A DNA stretch of 64,000 nt from JADKAV01 sp963704075 (GTDB lineage: Bacteria > Actinomycetota > Actinomycetes > S36-B12 > UBA10799), in the NCBI GenBank assembly GCA_963704075.1, contig CAVPGV010000014.1:106402-170401 (forward strand), in the 5' to 3' direction. This document shows, one piece after another, positions 8,839 to 17,913 of this stretch. The position numbers were made by a program, and so were the translations under genes. The notes under the pieces were generated by a model. It worked only from the letters and a program-made list of their open reading frames with translations, did not search any database and was not told the DNA's origin. Positions within the stretch are counted from its first letter, which is position 1. Each line of letters starts with the position of its first letter.

Positions 8839-9588
8839 TTGTCCGACGTGATGCGTGTCTTGCGCCAGCCCAAGTGGTTGGCCATGCTCGTGGCGCTGCC
8901 ATTCCTGATGGGGCTGTGTGTCGTGGCCGCCAACTGGCAGTACGAGCGGCATGAGCGCCGTTCTGCACAGGAGCAGCGGGTGGCGGCGGCACAAGAGACC
9001 GCGGCCGTGCCCCTGAGCTCGGTGCTGGCCCCCGCCGAGCAACTGCCGGACGATCAACGGTTCACGTCGGTGGCGGTCACCGGGCAGTACGACCAGCAAT
9101 CGGTCCTCATTCGGAATCGACCACTCGACGAGACGCCCGGCTTGTGGGTGGTGACGCCGTTGCGCGTGGCCGACGGCTCGCAGATCCTGGTTCTGCGCGG
9201 ATGGCTGGAAGCGACCCGGGACAATGCGACGGCCGCGACGGCACCACCTCCCCCGGCCGGCCCGGTCACGGTGACCGGAGTCCTGCAACCCTCGGAGCCC
9301 AAGCGTGGCGCCGGGGTGTTGAGCAACGGTGAGGCGACCTCGCTCAACACCCAGACCCTGTGCCCGGAGCCCACCTGCTATCAGGCGTACCTGCAGGCGA
9401 CGTCCTCGCAGCCGGTGGACACCCTCGATCCCATCCCGGTCAAGGGTCCTGGACTGGGCCCTCACCTCGGGTACGCCGGGCAGTGGTTGATCTTCGGAAT
9501 GCTGCTACCCATCGGATACGTCATCCTGTTGCGCCGCGAGGTGAAGGAGTCGCGGCAACCCGCTGATGCACTAACCGGGCCGCGCTGA
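8839..9588 (+). CDS. SURF1 family cytochrome oxidase biogenesis protein
   Basis: SURF1 proteins are inner-membrane factors that help insert heme a into cytochrome c oxidase. The product (249 aa from the TTG at 8839, or 245 from the ATG at 8851) has an N-terminal helix at about residues 13-32 (WLAMLVALPFLMGLCVVAA) and the usual WQYERHERR directly after it. A periplasmic domain contains VTGQYD and VLRGWLEA, and a second helix is near the end (WLIFGMLLPIGYVILLRRE). This agrees with the ctaA and ctaB heme a genes elsewhere in the window. The TTG is preceded by GAGGACGAG. Confidence 0.85.
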   Translation: MSDVMRVLRQPKWLAMLVALPFLMGLCVVAANWQYERHERRSAQEQRVAAAQETAAVPLSSVLAPAEQLPDDQRFTSVAVTGQYDQQSVLIRNRPLDETPGLWVVTPLRVADGSQILVLRGWLEATRDNATAATAPPPPAGPVTVTGVLQPSEPKRGAGVLSNGEATSLNTQTLCPEPTCYQAYLQATSSQPVDTLDPIPVKGPGLGPHLGYAGQWLIFGMLLPIGYVILLRREVKESRQPADALTGPR

Positions 9589-9602
9589 GGCAGCATGGGG
9601 GC

Positions 9603-10382
9603 ATGGATCTAGGTCTGCGCGGGCGTTGTCTGGTCGTCACGGGGGCATCACGGGGGCTCGGCTTCGCCACTGCCGCCCAACTGGTGGCTGAAGGCGCCAA
9701 CGTGGTCCTCGTGGCTCGCGACCAAGCGGTGCTCGACACCGCGGTGGAGGGACTCGGCCCCGGGAACGCCGTGGGCATCGCCGCCGACCTTCGCGGGGAG
9801 ACCACCTCGGAGATGGCGGTCGCCACGGCGTTGGCGCGGTTCGGCAGGCTGGACGGCGCTCTGATCAGCGCAGGCAGTCCGCCACCGGCAACCCCTATGA
9901 ACGCATCCGAGTCCGCGTGGCGCGATGCGTTCGAAACGGTGTTTCTCGGGGGCCTGCGAATCGCCCGGGCGACCGCGTCGGCGACCACGGCCGACCAGGA
10001 GCCGTTCGGTGCGGGCTGCAGCATCGCGTTCGTGCTGTCGTCCTCCGCCCGATCGCCGATCCCCGGCCTGACGTTGTCCAACGGCCTACGACCCGGTCTG
10101 GCCATGCTGGTCAAGGACCTCGCCGACGAACTCGGACCGCAGGGAGTTCGGGTCAACGGGATTCTCCCCGGGCGGATCGCCACCGACAACACCTTCGCCC
10201 AGGACGCGAGGCAGGGCAATCCCGATGCGGTGCGCCGCCGTCGGGAGGCGACGATTCCTCTGCGTCGCTACGGACAGCCGGAGGAGTTCGGACGTCTGGC
10301 GGCCTTCCTCTTGTCGCCGTCGGCGGCCTACATCACGGGGTCGTTGGTCGCGATCGACGGCGGGGCGTTGCGGGCGTTGTAG
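9603..10382 (+). CDS. SDR family protein with atypical active site
   Basis: A 259-residue Rossmann protein of the short-chain dehydrogenase family. The cofactor motif TGASRGLGFATA is near residue 13 and the C-terminal SPSAAYITGSLVAIDGG is canonical. However, where the catalytic YxxxK is expected after LSSSARSPIPG, the sequence reads LTLSNGLRPGL, so both the Tyr and the Lys are missing. Similar SDRs without the catalytic Tyr exist, so this may be a conserved subfamily rather than a damaged gene. Enzymatic activity is therefore uncertain. ATG at 9603. Confidence 0.82.
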   Translation: MDLGLRGRCLVVTGASRGLGFATAAQLVAEGANVVLVARDQAVLDTAVEGLGPGNAVGIAADLRGETTSEMAVATALARFGRLDGALISAGSPPPATPMNASESAWRDAFETVFLGGLRIARATASATTADQEPFGAGCSIAFVLSSSARSPIPGLTLSNGLRPGLAMLVKDLADELGPQGVRVNGILPGRIATDNTFAQDARQGNPDAVRRRREATIPLRRYGQPEEFGRLAAFLLSPSAAYITGSLVAIDGGALRAL

Positions 10383-10668
10383 GCCTGCTTTCTCAACTGC
10401 GGCGCCAACGGTCCCGGCCCGGGAGGGATCCGCGAGGTCGCGAGATGCCAGCGACCCGGTCATGGCTGGTCGGACGCCGATCGCGGACCGGAGCGTGACC
10501 AGGGCGACCGTTGACCGTGTGCGGCCGAAGCGGTCGAACCACGAATCGGGAGATCGGTCAGATGCCGCGGGCTCGGTGATGCGCCTTGTCGCGATCATCC
10601 CGGGAGCCGATCCGGACTGACACTCCCCACACACGGTCACCCGACGATGTTTGCGAGCTCCGCGGAAA
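10383..10668. other. Intergenic region with no recognised gene
   Basis: This 286-base gap lies between the convergent SDR gene and ABC exporter gene. Open frames here have no recognisable motif, and I saw no strong hairpin followed by a T-run. It may contain the transcription ends of both neighbours, or a decayed gene. Confidence 0.4.
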
Positions 10669-12537
10669 TCACTCGGAGGCGCTGAGACTGAACTGCTCGT
10701 AGTGGCGTGCATACAGCCCCCCACGCGCCAGTAGTTCGTCGTGCCGGCCGCGCTCGGCGATACGTCCGTTCTCGACGACCAGAATGAGGTCCGCATCGCG
10801 CACGGTGGACAGCCGATGGGCAATGACCAGTGACGTGCGCCCAGTGAGCGCGGCCGACAGTGCCACCTGGACTGCTCGCTCGTTCTCGCTGTCCAAGTGA
10901 GCGGTCGCCTCGTCGAGGACGACCACACCGGGTCGTTTCAGCAGCAGACGTGCGATCGCCAGTCGTTGCTTCTCGCCGCCGGACAACCGGTAGCCGCGAT
11001 CCCCCACCACCGTGTTGAGCCCGTCGGGCAGGGTACGCAGCAGACCCGCGATCTGGGCGTCCTCACAGGCGGCCCAGATCTGCTGCTCGCTCGCATCCGG
11101 GTCCGCGTACCGCAGGTTGGCCAGGATCGTGTCGTGGAACATGTGAGCGTCCTGGGTCACGTAGCCGACGGTGCGCCGCAGCGAGTCCAGCGAGACGTCT
11201 CGCACATCCACGTCGTTGAGCAGAACGGCTCCGGAGTCCACGTCGTAGAGTCGCGCCACCAGCGCCGTGATCGTGGTCTTGCCCGCCCCGCTCGGCCCCA
11301 CCAGGGCAACCAGACCACCTGCCGGGATTTCGAAGTCCACACCGTGCAGGATCTGATCGCTGCTGCGCGCCTCTTCCACCGCCACCGACTCCAACGAGGC
11401 CAACGACACCTCAGCGGGAGCGGGATAGTGGAAGTCCACGTCACGGAAGCGGACGCTGACCGGGCCGGGTGGCAGATCCACCGGCTGCTCACTCTGTTTG
11501 ATCAGCGGTGGCAGATCCAGCACTTCGAAGACCCGCTCGAAACTGACCAACGCGGTCATGACGTCCACCCGGACGTTGCTCAGTGCGGTCAAGGGCCCGT
11601 ACAACTGCGCCAGCAAACCGGTCAGGGCCAACAGCGTGCCCAGCGTGAGCGCTCCGGTTATCACCAAGTTGCCACCCAGCCCGTAGACCAGCGCGGTGGC
11701 CAGCGCCGCGACCAATGTGAGCGCGGTGAAGAAGTAGCGGTTGGCCATCGCGATGGAGACGCCGATGTCGCGCACCCTCGCGGCCCGGCCGGAGAACTCG
11801 GCATCTTCTTGCTCGGGACGTCCGAAGAGCTTGGTCAGAAGCGCTCCCCCGACGTTGAACCGTTCGGTCATCTGCGTGCTCATGTCGGAGTTCATCTGCA
11901 TCTGCTGCCGTGTGAGTCCGGCCAAGCGCCGGCCCATCCATTTCGCGGGAAGGATGAACAAGGGCACCAGGACCAGCGAGGCCAGTGTCACCTGCCAGGA
12001 CAGCGCGAACATCGTGATGAGCACCACGACCAGACTGATGAGATTGCCCAGGACACCGGACAACGTCGAGGTGAACGCCTGCTGGGCACCGATCACATCG
12101 TTGTTCAACCGGGAGACCAGCGCTCCGGTCTGGGTGCGCGTGAAGAAGGCGATCGGCTGACGCTGGACGTGCGCGTAGACCTCCGAGCGCAGGTCGTAGA
12201 TCAAGCCCTCCCCGATGCGTGCGGACTGCCACCGACTGACCAGCCCCACCAGAGCGTCGATCACCGCCAATCCGGCGACCATCAAGGCCGAGATCGTGAC
12301 CACCGCAGCGTTGCCGGGGGTGATGCCGTCGTCGATGATCCGACGGAAGAGCAGCGGCTGCGCCACGACCAGCAGAGAATCCACGACCAGGAGTATGAGG
12401 AACCCGATGATCAGTGGTCGGTAGTTGCGCGCGTATCCGAGAATGCGCCGGACAGTCCCGGGTGCGAGTTTGTGCTGCTTGACCGACTCGTCACGGGAGA
12501 ACGAACGCATCGCGAAATGCGTGCGCATCATTGACAT
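10669..12537 (-). CDS. ABC exporter (fused membrane and ATPase domains)
   Basis: A 622-residue half-transporter of the ABC exporter type (ABCB/MsbA-like). The membrane domain spans roughly residues 40-330, with helices such as LIIGFLILLVVDSLLVV and LISLVVVLITMFAL. The ATPase domain follows from about 365: Walker A GPSGAGKTT, signature LSGGEKQRLAIARLLL and Walker B GVVVLDEATAHLD, then the H-loop VIAHRLSTV. It probably works as a homodimer exporting a lipid or small molecule; the substrate cannot be predicted. Several Met codons lie within the first ten residues, so the exact start is uncertain. Confidence 0.9.
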   Translation of the reverse strand: MSMMRTHFAMRSFSRDESVKQHKLAPGTVRRILGYARNYRPLIIGFLILLVVDSLLVVAQPLLFRRIIDDGITPGNAAVVTISALMVAGLAVIDALVGLVSRWQSARIGEGLIYDLRSEVYAHVQRQPIAFFTRTQTGALVSRLNNDVIGAQQAFTSTLSGVLGNLISLVVVLITMFALSWQVTLASLVLVPLFILPAKWMGRRLAGLTRQQMQMNSDMSTQMTERFNVGGALLTKLFGRPEQEDAEFSGRAARVRDIGVSIAMANRYFFTALTLVAALATALVYGLGGNLVITGALTLGTLLALTGLLAQLYGPLTALSNVRVDVMTALVSFERVFEVLDLPPLIKQSEQPVDLPPGPVSVRFRDVDFHYPAPAEVSLASLESVAVEEARSSDQILHGVDFEIPAGGLVALVGPSGAGKTTITALVARLYDVDSGAVLLNDVDVRDVSLDSLRRTVGYVTQDAHMFHDTILANLRYADPDASEQQIWAACEDAQIAGLLRTLPDGLNTVVGDRGYRLSGGEKQRLAIARLLLKRPGVVVLDEATAHLDSENERAVQVALSAALTGRTSLVIAHRLSTVRDADLILVVENGRIAERGRHDELLARGGLYARHYEQFSLSASE

Positions 12538-12686
12538 ACCTGCCCCAACCCTGGGCAGTCACGTCAACCACCCACATCGCCCAACCCGTCGGCGGGGCGA
12601 AAGATTCCCGGGCGGTCGTTCACATAGATGATCAGGCGAGATCTCGACTCGCAGGAAATCTGACTCCAGGCCGCCGGACCCGACGG

Positions 12687-12902
12687 TCAGTCCTTCTTGG
12701 CCCGGCCCGGCCCACCACGTCCACGCAGGGTGACGTCCGATTCCACGAGCACGCGGTGAATGAAACCGTAGGAGCGGCCGGTCTCCGCAGCGAGTTCGCG
12801 GATGCTGGCCCCCTGACCGTAGCGCTTCTTCAATTCGGAGGTGAGTTCCTCGCGCTCCCCGCCGGTGATCCTGCGCCCCTTCTCCTTCTGCAACGTCGCC
12901 AT
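12687..12902 (-). CDS. Small helix-turn-helix protein
   Basis: A 71-residue basic protein with a single helix-turn-helix (about residues 20-50: LKKRYGQGASIRELAAETGRSYGFIHRVL), preceded by a charged N-terminus and ending in an Arg/Gly/Lys-rich tail. Proteins of this type are widespread in actinomycetes beside ABC-F genes, as here. A DNA-binding role is likely; targets are unknown. The ATG at 12902 is preceded by the strong ribosome site GAGGAG at a normal distance, which decides the start over the longer open frame reaching 12995. Confidence 0.8.
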   Translation of the reverse strand: MATLQKEKGRRITGGEREELTSELKKRYGQGASIRELAAETGRSYGFIHRVLVESDVTLRGRGGPGRAKKD

Positions 12903-12955
12903 GCGGCAACTCCTCTCACGATCTATCTGTTTAACGTACGCTACGTCTCGCATTG

Positions 12956-14545
12956 TTAGGCGAGCGACACCAAGTCCAAGTACTGCTCGTCCCACATGTC
13001 CTCTGCCCCGTCCGGAAGAAGTAATACACGTTCCGGCTCAAGGGCGGTGACCGCACCCGGATCGTGGGTCACCAGCACCACCGCGCCCTCGTACTCCTGC
13101 AAGGCGCCGAGGATCTCCTCGCGGGAGGCGGGGTCGAGGTTGTTCGTCGGTTCGTCGAGAAGCAGCACGTTGGCACCGGAAACCACCAGGCAGGCAAGTG
13201 CCAGACGGGTCTTCTCACCGCCGCTGAGCGTTCCGGCCGGCTGGAAGACGGTGTCGCCGCTGAACAAGAACCTGCCGAGCACCGATCGGGCTTCCGTGTC
13301 GGTCAGACCAGGCGCTTGTGTCGCCAGGTTCTCCAACACGCTGCGCTCCCTGTCCAGGGTCTCGTGTTCCTGCGCGTAGTACCCGGTCACCAGTCCATGG
13401 CCCCGGACCACGTGTCCGGTGTCGGACTCCAGCTCGCCGGCCAGCATGCGCAGCAAAGTTGTCTTGCCCGCACCGTTGAGTCCGAGGACAACGACCCGTG
13501 CGCCGCGGTCGATGGCCAGATCCACATCCATGAAGATCTCCTGTGACCCGTAGGACTTCGACAAGCCCTCGGCCGCCAGCGGAACTCGCCCACAGGGCAG
13601 CGGTTGCGGAAAACGCAGAGCAGCGGTCCGCTCCTGGCGCCGCTGCGGTTCCAGACCGGCCACCAGGGCATCCGCGCGACGCAGCATCGTCTGAGCCTGC
13701 CGGGCCTTGGTCGCCTTCGCGCGCATGCGTTCGGCCTGCCCGCGCAGGGCATCGGCTTGTTTGGTCGCGTTGGTCTGCTCGCGGCGGCGGCGCCGGGCAT
13801 CCACCTCCACCTGCTGCTGATACGCGTCCCATCCCATGTTGTAGACGTCGAGAGTGCAACGGACCGCGTCGAGGTGTGCGACCTTCGTGACCACGTCGCG
13901 CACGAGGTCCACGTCGTGGGAGATCACCACAAGACCCTCGCTGTACGTGCGTAGGAAGCCGCGCAGCCAGGCGATCGAATCCGCATCGAGGTGGTTCGTC
14001 GGCTCGTCCAGCAGGAGAACCCCTCCACTGGAGAACAGGATCCGCGCCAGTTCGACCCGACGCCGCTGACCTCCAGAAAGCGTGCCGAGCGGACGGGACA
14101 GTTGCTCGTGCGTCAGACCCAATCCGTCGGCCACGGCCAGTGCCTCGGCCTCGGCGGCGTAGCCCCCCTGCGCAAGGAATTCGGCTTCTGCGTTCGCATA
14201 CCGACGCATGGCCTGGTCACGCTTGTCCGGGTCCTCCATGCCGCGGGCGTGACGCTGCATCCGGGAGACCGCCTCGTGGAGTCCGCGAGCACTCATGATG
14301 CGCACCATGGCCGTCTGCTCGGCGTCGGCAGCGGCTGGATCCTGCGGCAGGTACTCGACCTCGGCGCGGGTCACCCGGCCCGCTGCGGGTTGCGTCAGCC
14401 CGGCCAGCACCTTCATGAGGGTGGTCTTGCCCGCTCCGTTGCGACCCACCAGACCGACCCGATCGCCAGGTCCGACTCTGAGGTTCGCGCCCTCCAACAG
14501 CAATCGGGCGCCAGCGCGCAACTCAATGTCAGAGGCTTGGATCAC
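12956..14545 (-). CDS. ABC-F family ATP-binding protein
   Basis: ABC-F proteins carry two ATPase domains and no membrane domain, and act on the ribosome in translation or antibiotic protection. Both domains are present: Walker A GRNGAGKTT near residue 34 with signature LSGGQRRRVELARIL, and Walker A GLNGAGKTT near 345 with LSGGEKTRLALACLV. A charged linker lies between them (RRRREQTNATKQADALRG). The start is uncertain: GTG at 14545 gives the family N-terminus (VIQASDIELRAGARLLL), but GTG codons at 14554 and 14575 are also in frame. The neighbouring HTH gene and the upstream suf operon match the usual actinobacterial order. Confidence 0.88.
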   Translation of the reverse strand: MIQASDIELRAGARLLLEGANLRVGPGDRVGLVGRNGAGKTTLMKVLAGLTQPAAGRVTRAEVEYLPQDPAAADAEQTAMVRIMSARGLHEAVSRMQRHARGMEDPDKRDQAMRRYANAEAEFLAQGGYAAEAEALAVADGLGLTHEQLSRPLGTLSGGQRRRVELARILFSSGGVLLLDEPTNHLDADSIAWLRGFLRTYSEGLVVISHDVDLVRDVVTKVAHLDAVRCTLDVYNMGWDAYQQQVEVDARRRRREQTNATKQADALRGQAERMRAKATKARQAQTMLRRADALVAGLEPQRRQERTAALRFPQPLPCGRVPLAAEGLSKSYGSQEIFMDVDLAIDRGARVVVLGLNGAGKTTLLRMLAGELESDTGHVVRGHGLVTGYYAQEHETLDRERSVLENLATQAPGLTDTEARSVLGRFLFSGDTVFQPAGTLSGGEKTRLALACLVVSGANVLLLDEPTNNLDPASREEILGALQEYEGAVVLVTHDPGAVTALEPERVLLLPDGAEDMWDEQYLDLVSLA

Positions 14546-14705
14546 ACCCTCCACTGTGGCAAACCTGAAACGCACCGCGGCCAGCGCCCTTCGCGGGCCG
14601 GAACCGACCGTGCGCGACTACGCCACCTCCCGACGAGCAGGAGACAGACGAGGTTCGACGACCCGCACAAGAGCGACACGTTCGCCAACCAGGTCGTGAC
14701 CTGAA

Positions 14706-14749
14706 GCGTGCAAATATCTGTTGATTCAACGTTCGAGATATTTGCACGC
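14706..14749. repeat. Palindromic dispersed repeat, family A copy 1
   Basis: Two perfect 14-base arms (GCGTGCAAATATCT and its complement) flank a 16-base loop that itself contains the small palindrome GTTGATTCAAC. A diverged second copy is at 45751-45793. It lies between the sufT stop and the ABC-F start. Confidence 0.8.
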
Positions 14750-14766
14750 GCGGGATCGCCGCGAAC

Positions 14767-14813
14767 GACTTTGGACGCAACGCGCCACCCAATGACCGGA
14801 TCTGACCAAAGTC
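14767..14813. repeat. Palindromic dispersed repeat, family B copy 1
   Basis: A 47-base element bounded by GACTTTGG and CCAAAGTC with a core CGCGCCACCCAATGACC. A second 47-base copy in inverted orientation is at 56241-56287, with the same ends and 14 of 17 core bases matching. Confidence 0.75.
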
Positions 14814-14822
14814 AGTCAAGAC

Positions 14823-15134
14823 TCAAACGTTGAAGCCCAGCGCTCGCAGCATTTCCCGGCCTTCGTCGGTGATCTTGTCGGGACCCCACGGCGGCATCCA
14901 GACCCAGTTGATCCGGAAATCCTTCACGACGTCCGACAGCGCGACGCGGGTCTGGTCCTCGATCTCGTCGGTCAGCGGGCAGGCAGCCGACGTCAACGTC
15001 ATGTCGATGGTTGCGATCTCGTCGGAGTCCACGTGCACGCCGTACACCAGACCCAGGTCGACCACGTTGATCCCGAGTTCCGGATCGACGACGTCGCGCA
15101 TCCGCTCGGTGAGTTCCTCTTCGGTGACACTCAT
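14823..15134 (-). CDS. sufT: SufT-like metal-sulfur cluster assembly protein (DUF59)
   Basis: A 103-residue MIP18/DUF59 protein that helps mature iron-sulfur proteins. The conserved DPELGINVVDLGLVY lies at residues 17-31 and the reactive Cys is in TLTSAACPLTDEI near residue 52. The C-terminal WMPPWGPDKIT is also family-typical. The ATG at 15134 overlaps the sufU stop (ATGA), making it the last gene of the suf operon. A longer upstream open frame exists only because the frame-shifted sufU runs into it. Confidence 0.9.
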   Translation of the reverse strand: MSVTEEELTERMRDVVDPELGINVVDLGLVYGVHVDSDEIATIDMTLTSAACPLTDEIEDQTRVALSDVVKDFRINWVWMPPWGPDKITDEGREMLRALGFNV

Positions 15135-15579
15135 GTGAAGTCCTTTCCCAGTGCTTGCAGCGTTGCGTCCTTGAAAGCCATCCAGCCCAGCAGCGCGCAC
15201 TTCACGCGTGCCGGAAAGGCAGCCACTCCGGCAAATGCGATGCCGTCCCCGAGCACGTCCTCGTTCGGCTCGACCTTGCCGCGACCCTCGATCAAGGTGC
15301 ACGAACTCCTCGACGACCGGCCACACCTGTTCCAGCGGCTGCCCGACGAGCTGTTCGTACATCACCGAGGTGGAGGCCTGCGAGATGGAGCACCCGGTGG
15401 CGTCGTACGAGATGTCCTGCACGACACCGTCCGTCCACCTCGACGCGCAAGGTGATCTCGTCGCCGCAACTCGGGTTCACATGGTGAACCTCGGCTTCGA
15501 AGGGTTCGCGCAGGCCCTTGCCGCGGGGGTTTCGGTAGTGATCCAGGATGATCTCCTGGTACAGCGTTTCCAGATTCAT
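15131..15579 (-). CDS. sufU: SufU iron-sulfur scaffold/sulfurtransferase, broken by two frameshifts
   Basis: SufU is a zinc-dependent sulfur acceptor for SufS. All landmarks are present but spread over three frames. The N-terminus MNLETLYQEIILDHYRNP with Cys in NPSCGD is in the first. TGCSISQAS with the second Cys is in the next, after a break near 15426. The third frame, after a break near 15294, carries EDVLGDGIAFAGV, the Cys in VKCALLGW and a stop overlapping sufT. The span is 449 bases, two more than a multiple of three, as two one-base insertions would give. The ATG overlaps the sufS stop by four bases. A sequencing artefact is likelier than real loss. Confidence 0.85.
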
Positions 15580-16826
15580 GCGAAGAACTCCAGAGCCCGA
15601 CGGGTTCCCGCCAGTAGCGCGGCCACGTCATCCTCGTCGTTGTACAGGTAGAACGACGCACGCGTCGTCGCGGGAATGCCGTACCGCCGGTGCAGCGGCC
15701 AGGCGCAGTGGTGTCCCACCCGCACGGCCACACCGGAGTCGTCCAGCACCTGCCCCAGGTCGTGTGGATGCACGCCGTCGGCCACGAACGAAACCGCTGC
15801 TCCGCGATCCACCAGGTCCGTCGGCCCGATGATGCGGATGCCCGGGATGTCACTGAGCCCCTCGACCGCGAGGCCCGTCAGGCGCACCTCGTGGTCGTGG
15901 ATGGTCTGCAGACCGACCGAATCCAGGTATCGGCAGGCCGCATCCAGACCTACCGCCTGGGCGATGTTGGGTACACCGGCCTCGAAGCGCTGCGGAGGCG
16001 GGGCGAACGTCGAACGGTCCATGAAGACCTGCTCGATCATCGAACCTCCGGTGAGCATCGGCGGCATCTCCGCGAGCAACTCGGCGCGACCCCACAGACA
16101 TCCGATTCCGGTGGGTCCGAGCATCTTGTGCCCGCTGAAGGCGACAAAATCCGCATCGAGTTCGCTCACGTCCACCGTCATGTGCGGGACGGACTGGCAC
16201 GCATCCACGATCATGATCGCGCCGACCGCGTGCGCCATCCGTGCGATGCGTGCGATGGGGTTGATCGTTCCAAGCACGTTCGACTGATGCGTGACGGCGA
16301 CGATCCGGGTCCGTTCGGTGATGAGGTCCGGATCGAGATCGAGGCGTCCGTCATCGGTGACCCCGAACCATCGCAGGGTGGCGCCCGTGCGCTTGGCGAC
16401 CTGCTGCCAGGGCACCAGGTTCGCGTGGTGTTCCATCTCCGAGATGAGAATCTCGTCGCCGGGTCGCAGGACGAAGCGGGCGGGCCCACCGTCGAGCGTG
16501 GCGTTGGTGAACGCGTACGCGACGAGGTTCAGCGCCTCAGTCGCGTTGCGCGTGAAGACGATCTCATCGGCCGCCGCGCCGATGAATGCGGCCACCGTGG
16601 CGCGGGCCTGCTCGTACGCATCCGTGGCTTCCTCGGCCAGTTGATGGTTGCCCCGGTGGACCGCGGCATTGTGCAGTTCGTAGAAGTCGCGCTCAGCGTT
16701 GAGGACGGCGTACGGCTTCTGCGACGTCGCCCCCGAATCCAGGTACACAAGTCGCCGGTCGCCGCGCACGCTGCGTTCAAGGATCGGGAAATCCTTGCGC
16801 AGCGTGTCGACGTCCAGCAGAGTCAT
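15576..16826 (-). CDS. sufS: Cysteine desulfurase SufS
   Basis: SufS is the PLP-dependent enzyme that takes sulfur from cysteine for iron-sulfur assembly (416 aa). The PLP lysine is in FSGHKMLGPTGIGCLWG and the active-site Cys is in RVGHHCAWPLHRR near the C-terminus. The N-terminus LRKDFPIL and YLDSGATSQKP are class-typical. The ATG at 16826 overlaps the sufC stop by four bases, which decides it over the longer open frame to 16922. It feeds sulfur to SufU, encoded next. Confidence 0.95.
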   Translation of the reverse strand: MTLLDVDTLRKDFPILERSVRGDRRLVYLDSGATSQKPYAVLNAERDFYELHNAAVHRGNHQLAEEATDAYEQARATVAAFIGAAADEIVFTRNATEALNLVAYAFTNATLDGGPARFVLRPGDEILISEMEHHANLVPWQQVAKRTGATLRWFGVTDDGRLDLDPDLITERTRIVAVTHQSNVLGTINPIARIARMAHAVGAIMIVDACQSVPHMTVDVSELDADFVAFSGHKMLGPTGIGCLWGRAELLAEMPPMLTGGSMIEQVFMDRSTFAPPPQRFEAGVPNIAQAVGLDAACRYLDSVGLQTIHDHEVRLTGLAVEGLSDIPGIRIIGPTDLVDRGAAVSFVADGVHPHDLGQVLDDSGVAVRVGHHCAWPLHRRYGIPATTRASFYLYNDEDDVAALLAGTRRALEFFA

Positions 16827-17587
16827 CCTGCGACACCCGCTCCGATGAACTGCTCGTAGCCACTCGCCTCGATCTCGTCGGCCAGTTCGGGGCCGCCTTC
16901 GGCCACGATCCTGCCTTGCCACATCACGTGGACGAACTCCACCGGGATCTGGCGCAGCAGACGTGTGGTGTGGGTGATCAGCACGACTCCGACCTCTCCG
17001 CCGGCACGTACCCGGTTCACGCCCTCGGAAACCACCTTCAGGGCGTCGACGTCGAGCCCGGAGTCGGTCTCGTCGAGCACCGCGAACTTCGGCTTGAGCA
17101 GTCCCAGCTGGAGGATCTCGTGGCGTTTGCGCTCGCCACCGGAGAAGCCCTCATTCACACTGCGCTCGGCGAAAGAAGGGTCCACATTCAGGTCGGCCAT
17201 TGCAGCGCGCATCTCCTTGAGCCAGGTGCGCAGCGGCGGGGCCTCGCCCCGGACCGCGGTCACCGAACTGCGCAAGAAGTTCGACACGGACACGCCGGGC
17301 ACCTCGACCGGGTACTGCATCGCGAGGAAGAGTCCGGCCCGGGCGCGTTCGTCGACACTCATGTCCAGCACGTCCTCGCCGTCCATGGTGACCGAGCCAC
17401 CGGTGATCCGGTACGCGGGATGCCCTGCCAGCGCGTAGGCCAGTGTCGACTTGCCCGAGCCGTTCGGGCCCATGATGGCGTGCGTCTGGCCACTGGCAAC
17501 AGTGAGGTTCACCCCCCGCAGGATCTCCTTCGGTCCACCATCGGACTCAACCTCGACATGCAGCTCGTGGATCTTCAACTCGGTCAT
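16823..17587 (-). CDS. sufC: SufC ATPase of the SufBCD complex
   Basis: A 254-residue ABC-type ATPase that powers the SufBCD scaffold. Walker A is GPNGSGKSTLAYALAGHP near residue 40, the signature region is FSGGERKRHEILQLGLL and Walker B is FAVLDETDSGLDVDAL. The ATG overlaps the stop of the Rieske gene by four bases, and its own stop overlaps sufS. Soluble cytoplasmic protein. Confidence 0.95.
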   Translation of the reverse strand: MTELKIHELHVEVESDGGPKEILRGVNLTVASGQTHAIMGPNGSGKSTLAYALAGHPAYRITGGSVTMDGEDVLDMSVDERARAGLFLAMQYPVEVPGVSVSNFLRSSVTAVRGEAPPLRTWLKEMRAAMADLNVDPSFAERSVNEGFSGGERKRHEILQLGLLKPKFAVLDETDSGLDVDALKVVSEGVNRVRAGGEVGVVLITHTTRLLRQIPVEFVHVMWQGRIVAEGGPELADEIEASGYEQFIGAGVAG

Positions 17588-17913
17588 CGTGCCTCCTCGG
17601 GAACGGCGACGAGCACGACGGCTTCGTCACCTTGGCCTTCAATCTGAACGGGATATGTAGCTATGGATTCGAATGCCGGTGGCCCGGACGGCTCGCCGGT
17701 TCGCAGGTCGAACCGGGATCCGTGCAGCCAGCACTCGATGGTGCAGTCCGACACCTCGCCCTCGGACAGGGAAACCTCGGCGTGGGAACACACGTCGTTG
17801 ACGGCGAACACCTCGTCACCGACGCGTACCAGAGCCACGTGGACACCGTCGATCACCACCCGGCGGGGCTGACGGTCGCGCAAATCGGCCAGGCGCACAG
17901 AGACGTCACCCAT
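17584..17913 (-). CDS. Non-heme Rieske ferredoxin in the suf operon
   Basis: A 109-residue [2Fe-2S] Rieske protein. The ligands are visible as CSHAEVSL near residue 42 and CWLHGSRFD near residue 61, the CxH and CxxH pairs. Such a gene between sufD and sufC is usual in actinobacteria. It may supply electrons to cluster assembly, but its exact role is not settled. It starts one base inside the sufD stop and overlaps sufC by four bases. No signal peptide, so cytoplasmic. Confidence 0.9.
   Translation of the reverse strand: MGDVSVRLADLRDRQPRRVVIDGVHVALVRVGDEVFAVNDVCSHAEVSLSEGEVSDCTIECWLHGSRFDLRTGEPSGPPAFESIATYPVQIEGQGDEAVVLVAVPEEAR

Noticed and set aside
14823..15422. A SufU-SufT fusion
   Set aside because: The joining stretch is out-of-frame sufU; the correct sufU stop overlaps the sufT ATG.
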